Source: Rhizobium tropici CIAT 899
Lineage (GTDB): Bacteria > Pseudomonadota > Alphaproteobacteria > Rhizobiales > Rhizobiaceae
Length of the DNA stretch: 64,000 nucleotides
Direction: 5' to 3'
Assembly: GCF_000330885.1 (NCBI RefSeq)
Contig: NC_020062.1
Span: 1,186,374 to 1,250,373, forward strand
The notes below the pieces were generated by a model that worked only from the letters and a program-made list of their open reading frames with translations, did not search any database and was not told the DNA's origin. This document shows positions 34,219 through 43,793 of this stretch, piece after piece. The translations under genes were made by a program, and so were the position numbers. How positions within the stretch are numbered: the stretch's first letter is position 1; each line of letters starts with the position of its first letter.

Positions 34219-36713
34219 TGAACCGCACCTTCCCCATCCTCCTGCTTCTTCTTGGCGCCGTTACAGCACAGGCACAGACGGCGCCGTTTGACATGTCCGG
34301 CGAGCGGCCAAAGGGCGAAGCGCCGACAGTACCTCAGATCATTATCCCGCAAACTGCCGCGCCGCAGACGGAGTCCCCCAAAACAGCAGCGCCTCCGGCT
34401 AGCGCTCCTCAAACCGTCGCACCTCAAGTCGCTCCGCCTCTGGTCATGACTCCGCCGGCCGTTGCGCCGCAAACTCCGGCGCCACAAGCCGTCCCGCCTG
34501 TTGCTCCCGCGCAGACAACGCCACAAGCGGCAGGGAAGACGAAGCAGGCGACCGCTGGCAACGATGCGTCGGCATTCCGGCGCTATGTCGTTCCCTTCGC
34601 AAAGCTGCGATTGGAGGGGGAGGCCGATCGCAAGTCCTGGTCGATCTATCTGACGCCTGAGCAGGCGGCAGCCCCGGCGAAACTCACATTTGCCTATCAG
34701 AATGCAGTTGTCGTCGCCCCGGAGGTATCCCAGATCACCGTTCTGGTGAATGACCGCGCCGTTCATCAGCAGCAGATCGGCTCCTCGGACAACGAGTCCG
34801 ATATCAGCTTCGACATCCCGCGCGGGCTCCTTCAGCCCGGCGCCAATCTATTGACCCTCGAGGCGACGCAGAGACACCGCGTCGACTGCGACATTGCCTC
34901 GACGTATGAGCTCTGGACCGATATCGATCCCGCCAGAACCTATCTCAGCTTTGCCGGCCGCGACGCAGAAAAACTGTCGACGACCGACGCCATCCGCGCG
35001 ATCGGTGTCGACGGCACCGGGAAGACGCAATTCAATCTCGTCGTACCGGGCCTGGCTCAACCAGAGACGACCAAGCCGATCCTGCATCTGGCACAGGGAT
35101 TGGCGCTTCTGAGCGGAATGCCGAACCAGACCTTTTCGTTTGGCACGGATGCCCTAACCGCACCTGGCCCCGGCAAAATGACCGTGCTTATCGGCACGCC
35201 GGCGGAGCTGCAGTCCGTCTTTGCCGTTCCGGCCGCGGCGCAAAACGGCGCACTGGCGACCTTCGCGACAGACCCGCGCAGCGGTCAGCAGCTTCTTCTT
35301 CTCAGCGGTCCTTCCTGGCAGGCGATCTCGTCTGCGGTCGACATGGTGGTGTCGCCGACCGAACGCGCGCCCGGCACTCGCCGAGATCTGCTGGTAACAC
35401 AGCGATGGTCCGCACCCGACGCGCCATTGATCTATTCCGGCACCAGCCTTTCCTTCGAACAGCTAGGCGTCAAGACCACAGAATTCTCCGGCCGGCGTTT
35501 CCATACCAGCTTCAACGTGGCGATCCCCTCCGATTTCTATGCGAATGCCTATGGCGAGGCGACCATCCTGCTGGATGCAGCCTATGCCAAGGATGTGCGG
35601 CCGGGCAGCCATATCGACGTCTACGTCAATGGAAGCATCGCCACGACCAAGCCGATCACAGCGACCGGGGGCGGCATTTTCCGGCAATTGCCCATCCGCA
35701 TCACCATGCGCCATTTCAAGCCTGGCCTGAACACGATCACGCTTGAAGCCATGTTGCTGGCCGATGAGGATACCGCCTGCGCGCCAGCCGCGACATCGAG
35801 CACGACGCCGCGATTTGCACTATTCGACACGAGCCAGTTCACGGTGCCGGACTTCGCGAGGGTCGCACAGCGCCCGAATCTGGCGGCGCTCGCCGGCACA
35901 GGCTACCCCTACAGCCGCGAGACCGAGCCCGCCGCGCTCTTCATCGACCGCCCGGATGCTGACACCTTGTCTGCGACCGCAACACTCCTAGGCCAGATGG
36001 CTCTCACCGCCGGTCACCCGATCCCTTTCGAACCGACCGCCTCGCCGAATACCGTCGGCACCCGTAGTGCGCTGTTCATAGGATCCGTTTCGCAGCTGCC
36101 GTCGACAATCCTTGCGCAAATGAACATCTCCGCTGCGAGCCAGGTCGCCTGGCGTCCGCCCGCCCCTGGCCAGGGCAATATACCGGAAGCGTCCGTGACG
36201 ATTGCCGATTGGCGCTCGCGCATCAATGGCGGGATATTGCAGGGACAGATGCAGAGCTTTCAGCAATGGATGCATCGCAATTTCGACATTACTCTGAGCT
36301 CGTTGCGCTTCATTCCCAGCTCCGAGCAGATGTTCACACCATCGAATGCAAACAGCTTCCTGATTGCCCAGGAGGCAAATCCCACCAATGACGCGACCTG
36401 GACCGTCGTCACCGCGCCCAGTGCCGGAGACCTGCGGGCAGGCGCCGAGGCGATGAGCGCGCAACATACCTGGTCGCAGATCGGCGGTCGCATTACGGTG
36501 TATTCGGGCAAGACGGGGAAAATCGATACGGTGCCCGTGAGCCGATTCAGCTTTGTCGTCTCCCAGCCCTGGTCGCTGACAAACTATCGGCTGATCGCCG
36601 CAAACTGGCTTTCCAGCAACATATTGTCCTACGCCTTGCTGTTCGTGATCGGCTCCTTCCTGCTCGGCGTGAGCACGGCAAGCGTTCTTTCCAAGATCGG
36701 CAGGCGCGAATGA
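34218..36713 (+). CDS. bcsB: Cellulose synthase regulatory subunit BcsB
   Basis: This 831-residue periplasmic subunit partners with BcsA and guides the glucan chain. It has a signal peptide (1-20, ending AQA), then a low-complexity linker (about 35-115) with repeated A-P-Q-T-like units, the BcsB domain (carbohydrate-binding-like and flavodoxin-like modules, about 120-790) and one C-terminal membrane helix (YALLFVIGSFLLGVSTASV, near 810). ATG 34218 overlaps the bcsA stop (TGATG). The Pro/Gln linker is longer than in E. coli BcsB and may extend through the periplasm. It ends 4 bases inside bcsZ. Confidence 0.95.
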   Translation: MNRTFPILLLLLGAVTAQAQTAPFDMSGERPKGEAPTVPQIIIPQTAAPQTESPKTAAPPASAPQTVAPQVAPPLVMTPPAVAPQTPAPQAVPPVAPAQTTPQAAGKTKQATAGNDASAFRRYVVPFAKLRLEGEADRKSWSIYLTPEQAAAPAKLTFAYQNAVVVAPEVSQITVLVNDRAVHQQQIGSSDNESDISFDIPRGLLQPGANLLTLEATQRHRVDCDIASTYELWTDIDPARTYLSFAGRDAEKLSTTDAIRAIGVDGTGKTQFNLVVPGLAQPETTKPILHLAQGLALLSGMPNQTFSFGTDALTAPGPGKMTVLIGTPAELQSVFAVPAAAQNGALATFATDPRSGQQLLLLSGPSWQAISSAVDMVVSPTERAPGTRRDLLVTQRWSAPDAPLIYSGTSLSFEQLGVKTTEFSGRRFHTSFNVAIPSDFYANAYGEATILLDAAYAKDVRPGSHIDVYVNGSIATTKPITATGGGIFRQLPIRITMRHFKPGLNTITLEAMLLADEDTACAPAATSSTTPRFALFDTSQFTVPDFARVAQRPNLAALAGTGYPYSRETEPAALFIDRPDADTLSATATLLGQMALTAGHPIPFEPTASPNTVGTRSALFIGSVSQLPSTILAQMNISAASQVAWRPPAPGQGNIPEASVTIADWRSRINGGILQGQMQSFQQWMHRNFDITLSSLRFIPSSEQMFTPSNANSFLIAQEANPTNDATWTVVTAPSAGDLRAGAEAMSAQHTWSQIGGRITVYSGKTGKIDTVPVSRFSFVVSQPWSLTNYRLIAANWLSSNILSYALLFVIGSFLLGVSTASVLSKIGRRE

Positions 36714-37759
36714 AGCTTTGGCGCCTTGTTCTTGCTATCTGCAGCGTGGCCATATTGACGACAGCGCAACCGGCTGCCGCTCAACGAGCGGCAATCGATC
36801 CGCAGGCCTGGGCTGCCTACAAGGCGAAATTCCTCGATGTGAATGGTCGCATCATCGACAACGGCAATGGCGGCATCAGCCATAGCGAGGGGCAAGGATA
36901 CGGCATGCTGCTTGCTTATCTTGCCAATAGTCCGGCCGATTTCGAACAGATCTGGTATTTTACCCGCACGGAGCTGCTGCTACGCGATGACGGTCTTGCC
37001 GTCTGGAAATGGGACCCGGCCGTCATCCCGCACGTAGCGGACACGAACAATGCTTCGGATGGCGATCTGCTGATTGCTTACGCGCTAGCCCTGGCGGGAT
37101 CGGCCTGGAACAACAGAGATTATCTACAGACGGCCGCAAGCATGGCGAGATCCATCCTTGCTCATCTTGTCATCACGTCCGCAGGGACGACGCTGCTTAT
37201 TCCAGGCGCCGAAGGTTACCGGCCACCGGGGCGCAAGGATGGGCCGGTCATCAATCCATCCTATTGGGTCTTCGAAGCGATCCCCGTCATGGCGCTGCTG
37301 GTGCCTTCCGATCGCTGGAAGAAGCTCAGCAACGACGGCCTTGCCCTGCTGCGCTCCCTGCAATTTGGCCCGCGTAGACTTCCCGCCGATTGGGTCAGCC
37401 TCAAGGCGAAACCGGAACCCGCGGACGGCTTCGAAGCGGAATTCGGCTATAATAGCGTCAGGATCCCGCTTTACTTGGCGCGCGCCGGGATCGACGACAA
37501 GGCGTTGCTTTCACGCCTCCAGCAGGGAATGACCGTCACGGAGGATGAGCCTGCCACGATCGATCTGGCGACCGGCAAGCCGAAGGACCTCCTTCCCGAC
37601 GTGGGTTATAGAATTGTTAACGATGTTGTGGCGTGTGTGGTGAGCGGTACGAAACTGCCTGCTTCGGTCCGGCGGTTCACCCCATCGCTTTACTATCCGG
37701 CCACCTTGCAGCTGTTGAGCCTGGCTTTCGTCACGGAGAAGCATCCGGAGTGTTTATAA
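36710..37759 (+). CDS. bcsZ: Cellulose-operon endoglucanase BcsZ (GH8)
   Basis: This 349-residue periplasmic glycoside hydrolase family 8 enzyme trims cellulose during synthesis. A signal peptide (1-25, ending AAAQ) precedes the catalytic (alpha/alpha)6 barrel. The acid is the glutamate in HSEGQGYGMLLAY near residue 60, and the aspartate in NNASDGDLLIAYAL near 115 is the second catalytic residue. It corresponds to CelC in Rhizobium and Agrobacterium. Overlaps of 4 bases with bcsB and about 10 bases with the next gene show tight coupling. Confidence 0.95.
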   Translation: MKLWRLVLAICSVAILTTAQPAAAQRAAIDPQAWAAYKAKFLDVNGRIIDNGNGGISHSEGQGYGMLLAYLANSPADFEQIWYFTRTELLLRDDGLAVWKWDPAVIPHVADTNNASDGDLLIAYALALAGSAWNNRDYLQTAASMARSILAHLVITSAGTTLLIPGAEGYRPPGRKDGPVINPSYWVFEAIPVMALLVPSDRWKKLSNDGLALLRSLQFGPRRLPADWVSLKAKPEPADGFEAEFGYNSVRIPLYLARAGIDDKALLSRLQQGMTVTEDEPATIDLATGKPKDLLPDVGYRIVNDVVACVVSGTKLPASVRRFTPSLYYPATLQLLSLAFVTEKHPECL

Positions 37760-40170
37760 AGTCCACCTTGATCATGGCTTTCACGGCCGTCGCCGTGGCG
37801 GGGTTCACGCTCGCGACGAAGGATCACGATTCGCCGGAAGACAAGATCAAGCTGGCAAAGTCGGCACGTATCGAGCCACAGGCGATGCTTGCCGCCGATA
37901 ACAGCTCGGCCGGCGGCAGCTCTGGACAACCCGCCGACTTGCAGGCGCTTGCCGACCATATACAGGCGGCTGCCCCGTCGGCTGTTCTCTCCGACACTCC
38001 CGCGAAGCCGGCAAATACGACCGCCGCGGATTCCGTCGCGCAAGCCTCGCCGGAGCAGGCACAGCCGCAAGCTACGCAGCCAACATCACCTCAGCAGTCC
38101 AACCCGGCACAAGCTGCCGATAATCAGCCGAAGGTCGACGAAAGCGCATTGCGCTATTTTGCAAGCCGCGGCGACAAGGCGCGACTGCAGGCCGAAATCT
38201 CCCGGCTGCAGGCGCTCTACCCCAATTGGAGGCCACCTGCCGATCCGCTGGCCATTCCGCAAAATAGCGACAAGCAGCTCGAGGCCATGTGGCAGCTCTA
38301 TTCGGAGGGCCGCTACGCCGAAGTGCGCAAGGCCCTCGCCGACCGGCAGACTAGCGAACCCGGCTGGCAGCCACCCGCCGATCTGCTGGAGCGGCTCGAT
38401 ATCGCGGAAGCCCGCACCCGGCTCGTCAATGCCTCCGATCTGAAGCAATATCAGACCGTGATCGACATCGGCGCGAGAACGCCGAGCCTGCTGACCTGCA
38501 GCGATATCGATGTTCTCTGGCGGGTTGCCGAAGCCTTCATCCGTACCGATCGCGCTGCCCGCGGCCAAGATGCCTACAAATATATTCTGAAAACCTGCAC
38601 CAATCCGCAGGAAAGGCTTGCGACCATCCAGAAGGCAGCGGCTCTGCTGCCCTATCAGCCGATGCAGGATCTTTTGGCTCTCGAAAGGCCTGATGGCAAT
38701 GGCGGGCGGGAATTCGACAGCATCAGGACCGATCTGGCCCGTCGTTTCGTCGCCCAGGGCAATGACGATCCGAAGCTGGTGGTATCGCAGGATTATCTCT
38801 CGCAAGTCGAGCGTGTCGCCCGCAGCCAGGGTCTTGCATCCGACGATGCGCTCCTCGGCTGGTATTATTTGCGCCGCAGCAATTATCCCGACGCCGAGCA
38901 GTGGTTCAAGGCCGCCCATGAGAAGGAAGATTCGGCAACGATCTCACAGGGTTTGGCACTGGTGCTGATCGCCGATCGCAAGCCGCAGGAAGCCGAAGAC
39001 GCCATGTATAAGTGGCGCAATGAATCCAAGGATGCGATGGCAACCTACCTTGCGGCCACCGCCAATCTGATGGCGCTGCAACCGCCGGCCAATCTCAGCG
39101 AAGATGCCCTCGGCCGCATCGCCGCGGAGGTCGTGAAGCAGAAATATGTCCCGACAGCCCAGCAGTTCGGGTGGTTTGCCCGCTCGATGAACCAGCCGCA
39201 GGCCGCAGCCCGCTGGTTCGAGACCGCTTTGCGCTGGAAACCGGACGACGAACCCTCCGCCTACGGCTTAGCCATTACCCGCAATCAGTTGAACGATCGT
39301 GTGGGCGTCGCTGAAGTCCAGAGACTGTGGGCCGGTCGCTCCCAACGCATCGCGGTGCTCGGCGAGCCCGCGCCGCGCACGCCGACCTCGGAGCCGCTGC
39401 CGTCGCCCAACCAAGCCGGACAGTCCGCACCACAGGCTCTGCCTCAAACATCGATGCAGCAAGGCGCAGCGCAGAATGTGCCCCCCGCAATCTCCCAGGC
39501 AGCACCTCAACCTCCGGTGACACGGCCCTATGTCAATGCGCAGATGCCCGAGCAGCCGATCGCGCCCACCCGCAGTGCACCATCCCAGGATTATGCTGAA
39601 CCACAGGCCCGCGCCCGGGTCGCCACCCGCTCGCCACGCAAGACGGCAGGATGCAAAACCACCGTGAACGCGCAAGCGCTGACGCCTGGTAACGCTCTTT
39701 CCCGAGGCTGGTGCCTGATGAACCTCAATCGGCCCATGGAAGCAGTGGAAGCCTTTGGCGTCGCCTTGGACAGTGCGGATCCGAAGTCGCGCGAAGAGGC
39801 AGCCTATGGGCAGAGCCTGGCCTATTTGAGAGCTGGCCTTGCCAACGATGCGTCCGTTGCCGCCACCAAGGCGCCGATGAACCATCAGCGCGCCGCCGAA
39901 CTACAGGTCGCCATCCTGGCCGACCGCGCCCTCTCGGCCTTCGAGGGCAAGCGCTATCACGAGGCTTTGCTCTATCTCGACCAGCGAGCGCAACTGCAGC
40001 AGGAACGCGTCGACCTGATGGTGCTGCGCGGATATTGCTACCTCAATCTGAAAATGTACGACGACGCCGAACGCATCTTCACCGCCGTCGCCGCAACCGG
40101 CAGCCGAGACGGCAGCCGTGGCTTGCGGGATTTGCAACTCACGCTACATCCGCCGCGGGGGGAATATTGA
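37750..40170 (+). CDS. TPR cellulose-synthesis protein without a BcsC barrel
   Basis: This 806-residue protein has an N-terminal membrane segment (VFIKSTLIMAFTAVAVAGFTLAT), a Gln/Ala/Pro-rich linker (about 40-130), and several helical TPR-like repeats. Two units end in YPNWRPPADPL and EPGWQPPADLL. A second Pro/Gln-rich linker (about 540-640) precedes a final TPR block ending at HPPRGEY. In BcsC such TPRs precede a C-terminal outer-membrane beta-barrel, but none is visible here. GTG 37750 overlaps the end of bcsZ; ATG 37774 is an alternative. It probably scaffolds the synthase complex in the periplasm. Rhizobial cellulose operons often carry such a protein, but I am unsure of its standard name. 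Confidence 0.8.
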   Translation: MFIKSTLIMAFTAVAVAGFTLATKDHDSPEDKIKLAKSARIEPQAMLAADNSSAGGSSGQPADLQALADHIQAAAPSAVLSDTPAKPANTTAADSVAQASPEQAQPQATQPTSPQQSNPAQAADNQPKVDESALRYFASRGDKARLQAEISRLQALYPNWRPPADPLAIPQNSDKQLEAMWQLYSEGRYAEVRKALADRQTSEPGWQPPADLLERLDIAEARTRLVNASDLKQYQTVIDIGARTPSLLTCSDIDVLWRVAEAFIRTDRAARGQDAYKYILKTCTNPQERLATIQKAAALLPYQPMQDLLALERPDGNGGREFDSIRTDLARRFVAQGNDDPKLVVSQDYLSQVERVARSQGLASDDALLGWYYLRRSNYPDAEQWFKAAHEKEDSATISQGLALVLIADRKPQEAEDAMYKWRNESKDAMATYLAATANLMALQPPANLSEDALGRIAAEVVKQKYVPTAQQFGWFARSMNQPQAAARWFETALRWKPDDEPSAYGLAITRNQLNDRVGVAEVQRLWAGRSQRIAVLGEPAPRTPTSEPLPSPNQAGQSAPQALPQTSMQQGAAQNVPPAISQAAPQPPVTRPYVNAQMPEQPIAPTRSAPSQDYAEPQARARVATRSPRKTAGCKTTVNAQALTPGNALSRGWCLMNLNRPMEAVEAFGVALDSADPKSREEAAYGQSLAYLRAGLANDASVAATKAPMNHQRAAELQVAILADRALSAFEGKRYHEALLYLDQRAQLQQERVDLMVLRGYCYLNLKMYDDAERIFTAVAATGSRDGSRGLRDLQLTLHPPRGEY

Positions 40171-40247
40171 GTTTGGCGTGCCATGGTCGCAAGATAGCCG
40201 GGGTCGATGGATCGTTTGGGCGGGCCGCTCAAATTACCTGACATTAA

Positions 40248-40682
40248 TCAGAGCAATATCCAACATTCTCCGTCACAGCAGAGGTAGGGCACATCATCGA
40301 ATGTAAGGACTTCGCAAGCCTGCCGGGCACGATTCTTACTGGATGTTACCGTTCGGGTTGCGGGCGCATTCGCTCTGGCCTGAGCGAATAGCTGCATGAA
40401 AAGAACAGCCGAGACATCCTCTTTGTTGGGCTCAGCAAGTGTAATCTTTGCAAGCGGATGTTGGTGATCTTTGCATTTCACGTTGCGAACATGTGCAACA
40501 GACGAGATCAAAGAAACAGGGATTGATATCCACTGCTCACACGACAACGAAGATGAAAAACACAGAACAGAGCTGTCGTTTTCATCAACCTTAACCAATC
40601 CATATAGTGTTAAATCAACGGGTTCAATAAGCTGATTGGCAGCCAACTGTGAAATAAACTCAGATGGTTCGTAAGTGCGCAT
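40248..40682 (-). CDS. Hypothetical protein, 144 residues
   Basis: I do not recognise this protein. It begins MRTYEPSEFISQLAANQLIE and ends with the cysteine-rich CCDGECWILL; no signal peptide or membrane helix is evident. A good ribosome site (GGAGGG nine bases upstream of ATG 40682) and the absence of better overlapping frames support it as real. It converges on the cellulose operon, ending 77 bases after it. A 17-bp palindrome lies upstream. The clustered C-terminal cysteines could bind metal, but that is a guess. Confidence 0.55.
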   Translation of the reverse strand: MRTYEPSEFISQLAANQLIEPVDLTLYGLVKVDENDSSVLCFSSSLSCEQWISIPVSLISSVAHVRNVKCKDHQHPLAKITLAEPNKEDVSAVLFMQLFAQARANAPATRTVTSSKNRARQACEVLTFDDVPYLCCDGECWILL

Positions 40683-40948
40683 GCAGAATAACCCTCCAGT
40701 TTTATGTTGCTTGGCTTGAGTATGTTAATTTAACATAACACAATAAAGGAGAGTGCGAATACTCTTCGCCCGAACGACATTGCCTCCGGCGGAATTTCCA
40801 GCAAGATCGTCATACAGATTCTATCCGTCGGCGACGATGGACTTGGAAATAAGGCGCCTGGAATCTTCGAAACTCAAACGCCACAACCCGCGCATTGACG
40901 CCATCATGGCGTATGCTCGCCAACGACGGTGGTGCTTGGAACACCCAC
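40683..40948. other. Intergenic region with a 17-bp palindrome
   Basis: This stretch separates the leftward hypothetical gene from the end of the leftward SMP-30 gene. It contains TATGTTAA-T-TTAACATA at 40721-40737, a perfect 8+1+8 palindrome 38 bases before the hypothetical start. I see no convincing gene; a 75-codon frame at 40753 lacks support. Confidence 0.5.
40721..40737. promoter_or_regulatory. 17-bp palindrome, possible operator
   Basis: Arms TATGTTAA and TTAACATA are exact complements with one central base. The position in front of a leftward gene suggests a repressor-binding site. The regulator is unknown. Confidence 0.45.
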
Positions 40949-41866
40949 TTAAGGCATCTGCACCCCAGTGGCGGTCGTAAAGACACGATACAGCGAGCGC
41001 GTTGCAGCAACGAAAAGCTGGTTCCGCTTCGAGCCGCCGAACGTGAGATTGGCGACCGTCTGCGGTATCTTGATCTTGCCGATCAAAGCCCCATCAGCCG
41101 CAAAACAATGAATGCCGTCGCCGGCGCTTGTCCAGATATTGCCGTCGATGTCGGCTCGGAAGCCGTCCGGGATGCCGGTGTCGATGTTGCAGAAGACCTG
41201 GGCGTTCGCGAGTTTCTTGCCATCCACAACATCGAAGACACGAATGTGGCGGGGGGCGCTGACGTCGTGGCTTGCGGCGGAGTCGGCAACATAGAGCTTC
41301 GTCTCGTCCGGGGAAAAGGCCAAGCCGTTCGGCTGGCGGAAATCGTCCGCTACCACATCCAACTCGCCGGTGGCCGGATCGAGGCGGTAGACGTTGCGGG
41401 TCGGCTGCTCCGGCTCCGCCTTGTAACCCTCGTAATTGGAGAGAATGCCGTAGGTCGGGTCGGTAAACCAGATCGTTCCGTCCGAGCGGACGATCACGTC
41501 GTTGGGTGAATTCAGGCGCTTGCCCTTATAACTGTCGGCAAGAACAGTGATGGAGCCGTCGATCTCCGTGCGTGTGACACGGCGGCCGCCATGTTCGCAG
41601 GATATCAACCGCCCTTGGCGATCGCGCGTATTGCCGTTGGCAAAGTTCGAGGGCGCGCGAAAGATCGAGACATTCCCGCCCGGCACCCAGCGCAGCATGC
41701 GCTCGTTGGGAATGTCGCTCCAGATCAGGCATCCGGCATCGGCAAACCAGACCGGCCCCTCGGCCCAACGGCAATCCGAGTAAAGCTCCTCCAGGCCGGC
41801 GCTCGGGACGATCAGATTGCGGAAGCGCGTGTCGTAGATTTCGTAAATGGAGGCGTCGGTCGGCAT
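40949..41866 (-). CDS. SMP-30/gluconolactonase-family lactonase
   Basis: This 305-residue protein is a six-bladed propeller of the SMP-30/gluconolactonase/LRE family, metal-dependent enzymes that open sugar lactones. The metal ligands are visible: the glutamate in RWAEGPVWF (about residue 36), the asparagine in FRQPNGLAFSPDE (about 176) and the aspartate in GIPDGFRADIDG (about 225). No signal peptide is present, so it is cytoplasmic. It lies at the end of the leftward sugar ABC operon, 35 bases after the permease gene, so it probably hydrolyses a lactone formed after oxidation of the imported sugar. Position upstream of a UxaA-type dehydratase gene supports an aldonic/uronic acid route. Confidence 0.9.
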   Translation of the reverse strand: MPTDASIYEIYDTRFRNLIVPSAGLEELYSDCRWAEGPVWFADAGCLIWSDIPNERMLRWVPGGNVSIFRAPSNFANGNTRDRQGRLISCEHGGRRVTRTEIDGSITVLADSYKGKRLNSPNDVIVRSDGTIWFTDPTYGILSNYEGYKAEPEQPTRNVYRLDPATGELDVVADDFRQPNGLAFSPDETKLYVADSAASHDVSAPRHIRVFDVVDGKKLANAQVFCNIDTGIPDGFRADIDGNIWTSAGDGIHCFAADGALIGKIKIPQTVANLTFGGSKRNQLFVAATRSLYRVFTTATGVQMP

Positions 41867-41901
41867 CGCAGTTTTCCTGTAGGGGTCTTGGGAGAAAAGT
41901 G

Positions 41902-42852
41902 TCAGCGCCCGCCAGCGGGGCGACCGCCGGCAACGAGAATGACGGCAATAATGATCAGGCCGGTCAGAACAAGCCTTGGGCCTGCGCCGAAACCGTAAGT
42001 GTTCAGCATGGAGACGACCAGAAACATGAACAGCGAGGCGCCCCAGATGCCCGGTACGTTCGAGTCGCCGCCGGCAACCGCCGTGCCGCCGATGATGACG
42101 ACGGCAATCGACATCAGCAAATATTCCGCGCCCATGTTGAGGGCTGCGCCGCCGGAGAAGCTCGCGAGCAGATAGCCACAGATCGAGGCGAGGATGGCGC
42201 AGAGCACATAAGTCGCAAGACGCGTTCCGTCGACGGGAATGCCGGCCATTCGCGCCGCGAACATGCTCTGGCCGATCGCCGAGATCCAGCGCCCATAGAT
42301 CGTTTTTTCCAGGAGAATCCAGGCAAGCGCCGATAGCAGCAGGGCGACGATGGCGACATTCGGTATGCCGAACACCCCCGATGTCGTGAACTCGGCCAGA
42401 TATTCTGGCGGCTTGATCCGCAGGCCGCGATTGCTCCAGATGGCAGTCGACTGAATGATGAAGCTCATAGAGAGTGTCGCAATGATCGGCGGAATGCGCA
42501 GCAGCTTGATCAGGGCATAATTGCCGAGACCAATGCCAAGGCCGATGACGACCGACACCAGCAGGCCTGGCACGATCATGCCGTCTTCGACATTCATGAG
42601 TTTCAGCGCGATCGTACCGGCGAGCGTCATGGTGGCCGGTACGGAAAGATCGATATTGCCCGGTCCGAGCGTGATGACGAACATCTGCCCGATGCCGACA
42701 ATGACCGAGAATGCCGCAAAGGTGAGTGCCGCCTGCGACAGGCCGATGGAACTGGCGCCGCCGGTGAAGAGAACGGTGATGATCCACACCGCGATTGCCG
42801 CGATGAACGACCAGATCCAGGGTTTGCGGCGAAACGTGGCAAGCGCGATCAT
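41902..42852 (-). CDS. Sugar ABC transporter permease (RbsC type)
   Basis: This 316-residue membrane protein has about ten hydrophobic segments and the BPD_transp_2 pattern: GQMFVITLGPGNIDLSVPATMTLAG (about 58-82) and GGTAVAGGDSNVPGIWGASLF (about 255-275). It forms the transport channel with the other permease, which it overlaps by four bases. The overlap (ATGA) fixes the start at 42852. Confidence 0.92.
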   Translation of the reverse strand: MIALATFRRKPWIWSFIAAIAVWIITVLFTGGASSIGLSQAALTFAAFSVIVGIGQMFVITLGPGNIDLSVPATMTLAGTIALKLMNVEDGMIVPGLLVSVVIGLGIGLGNYALIKLLRIPPIIATLSMSFIIQSTAIWSNRGLRIKPPEYLAEFTTSGVFGIPNVAIVALLLSALAWILLEKTIYGRWISAIGQSMFAARMAGIPVDGTRLATYVLCAILASICGYLLASFSGGAALNMGAEYLLMSIAVVIIGGTAVAGGDSNVPGIWGASLFMFLVVSMLNTYGFGAGPRLVLTGLIIIAVILVAGGRPAGGR

Positions 42853-43793
42853 GATTGTTTCTCCCGCTTTTCGACGCGATTGAGCAAGAGCCGGAGGGCA
42901 AGCACGATGATCAGGATCGCGCCCTGCGCGCCGATCTGCCAGTCGGGCGATATCCGCAGAAACGACAGGAAGGAGCCCGCCAGGGTGAGTGTCAGCGCAC
43001 CGATGACGGCACCCACCGGCGAGACGCGGCCGCCGGTAAACTCTCCACCACCGAGGATAACGCCGGCGATCGACAGCAACGTATAGCGCAGCGCGATATT
43101 CGCATCCGCCGAAGTGGTGAGCCCAACCAGGGCAATGCCGGCCAATACGGCGAAGAGGCCCGCCAGCGCATAGGCCGCGGCACGCAGGCGGACGACGGAC
43201 CAGCCAGCCCGCTGCAACGACCGCTGATTGCCGCCGACGCCGCGGATCAGCACCCCGAAGGAGGAGCGCATGACGATCAGATGGGCAAACAGCGCGATGA
43301 GGATGCTGGCTATGATCGCAATGGGGACAAGCGGCGGCTTCGAAGTCATCAGCCAGCGCGCCCAATCGGGCGCAGTGCCGCCCGGCGCCGGCAGCAGCAG
43401 GACAGCCAGGCCACCCCAAACGAAGCTCATGCCGAGCGTCACCACGATCGACGGCAGATCCCTGATATAGATGACGATGCCGATTGCAGCATAGACTGCA
43501 ATCGCAGCCGCCAGAATAAGGATACCGATGAGCGGGGCAGATTGCAGATAGGTCGCCGCCACACAGGCCGTGAAGCTGACGAAGGTCCCCATCGAAAGGT
43601 CAAGATCGTTGACCGACATGATCATCATCTGCGCAATCGTCGCCAAAGCAATCGGTACGGCGAGATTGAAAAGCAGATTGAGGCCGACATAGCTCATGGC
43701 GCGCGGCTGCAGATAAAAGACCGCAGCGAGCAGGACAGCAAGCGATAGCGCCGGGATAAGCAGGCGCAGGGTAGCGGAGGACGGACGGCTCAT
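42849..43793 (-). CDS. Sugar ABC transporter permease, second subunit
   Basis: This 314-residue RbsC-type permease has about ten hydrophobic segments; MIMSVNDLDLSMGTFVSFTACVAATYL (about 58-85) is the family motif of the second half, and VILGGGEFTGGRVSPVGAVIGAL matches the later loop. Two different permeases of this family are encoded side by side, indicating a heterodimeric channel. It overlaps both neighbours by 4 bases. Confidence 0.92.
   Translation of the reverse strand: MSRPSSATLRLLIPALSLAVLLAAVFYLQPRAMSYVGLNLLFNLAVPIALATIAQMMIMSVNDLDLSMGTFVSFTACVAATYLQSAPLIGILILAAAIAVYAAIGIVIYIRDLPSIVVTLGMSFVWGGLAVLLLPAPGGTAPDWARWLMTSKPPLVPIAIIASILIALFAHLIVMRSSFGVLIRGVGGNQRSLQRAGWSVVRLRAAAYALAGLFAVLAGIALVGLTTSADANIALRYTLLSIAGVILGGGEFTGGRVSPVGAVIGALTLTLAGSFLSFLRISPDWQIGAQGAILIIVLALRLLLNRVEKREKQS

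Noticed and set aside
40753..40980. 75-codon rightward frame after the palindrome
   Set aside because: A GGAG is present but only two or three bases before the GTG; the protein is basic and unconserved, and its end overlaps the SMP-30 gene antisense.
41902..42901. Long leftward frames covering two transporter genes at once
   Set aside because: These are read-through shadows; the ATGA overlaps define separate permease genes.
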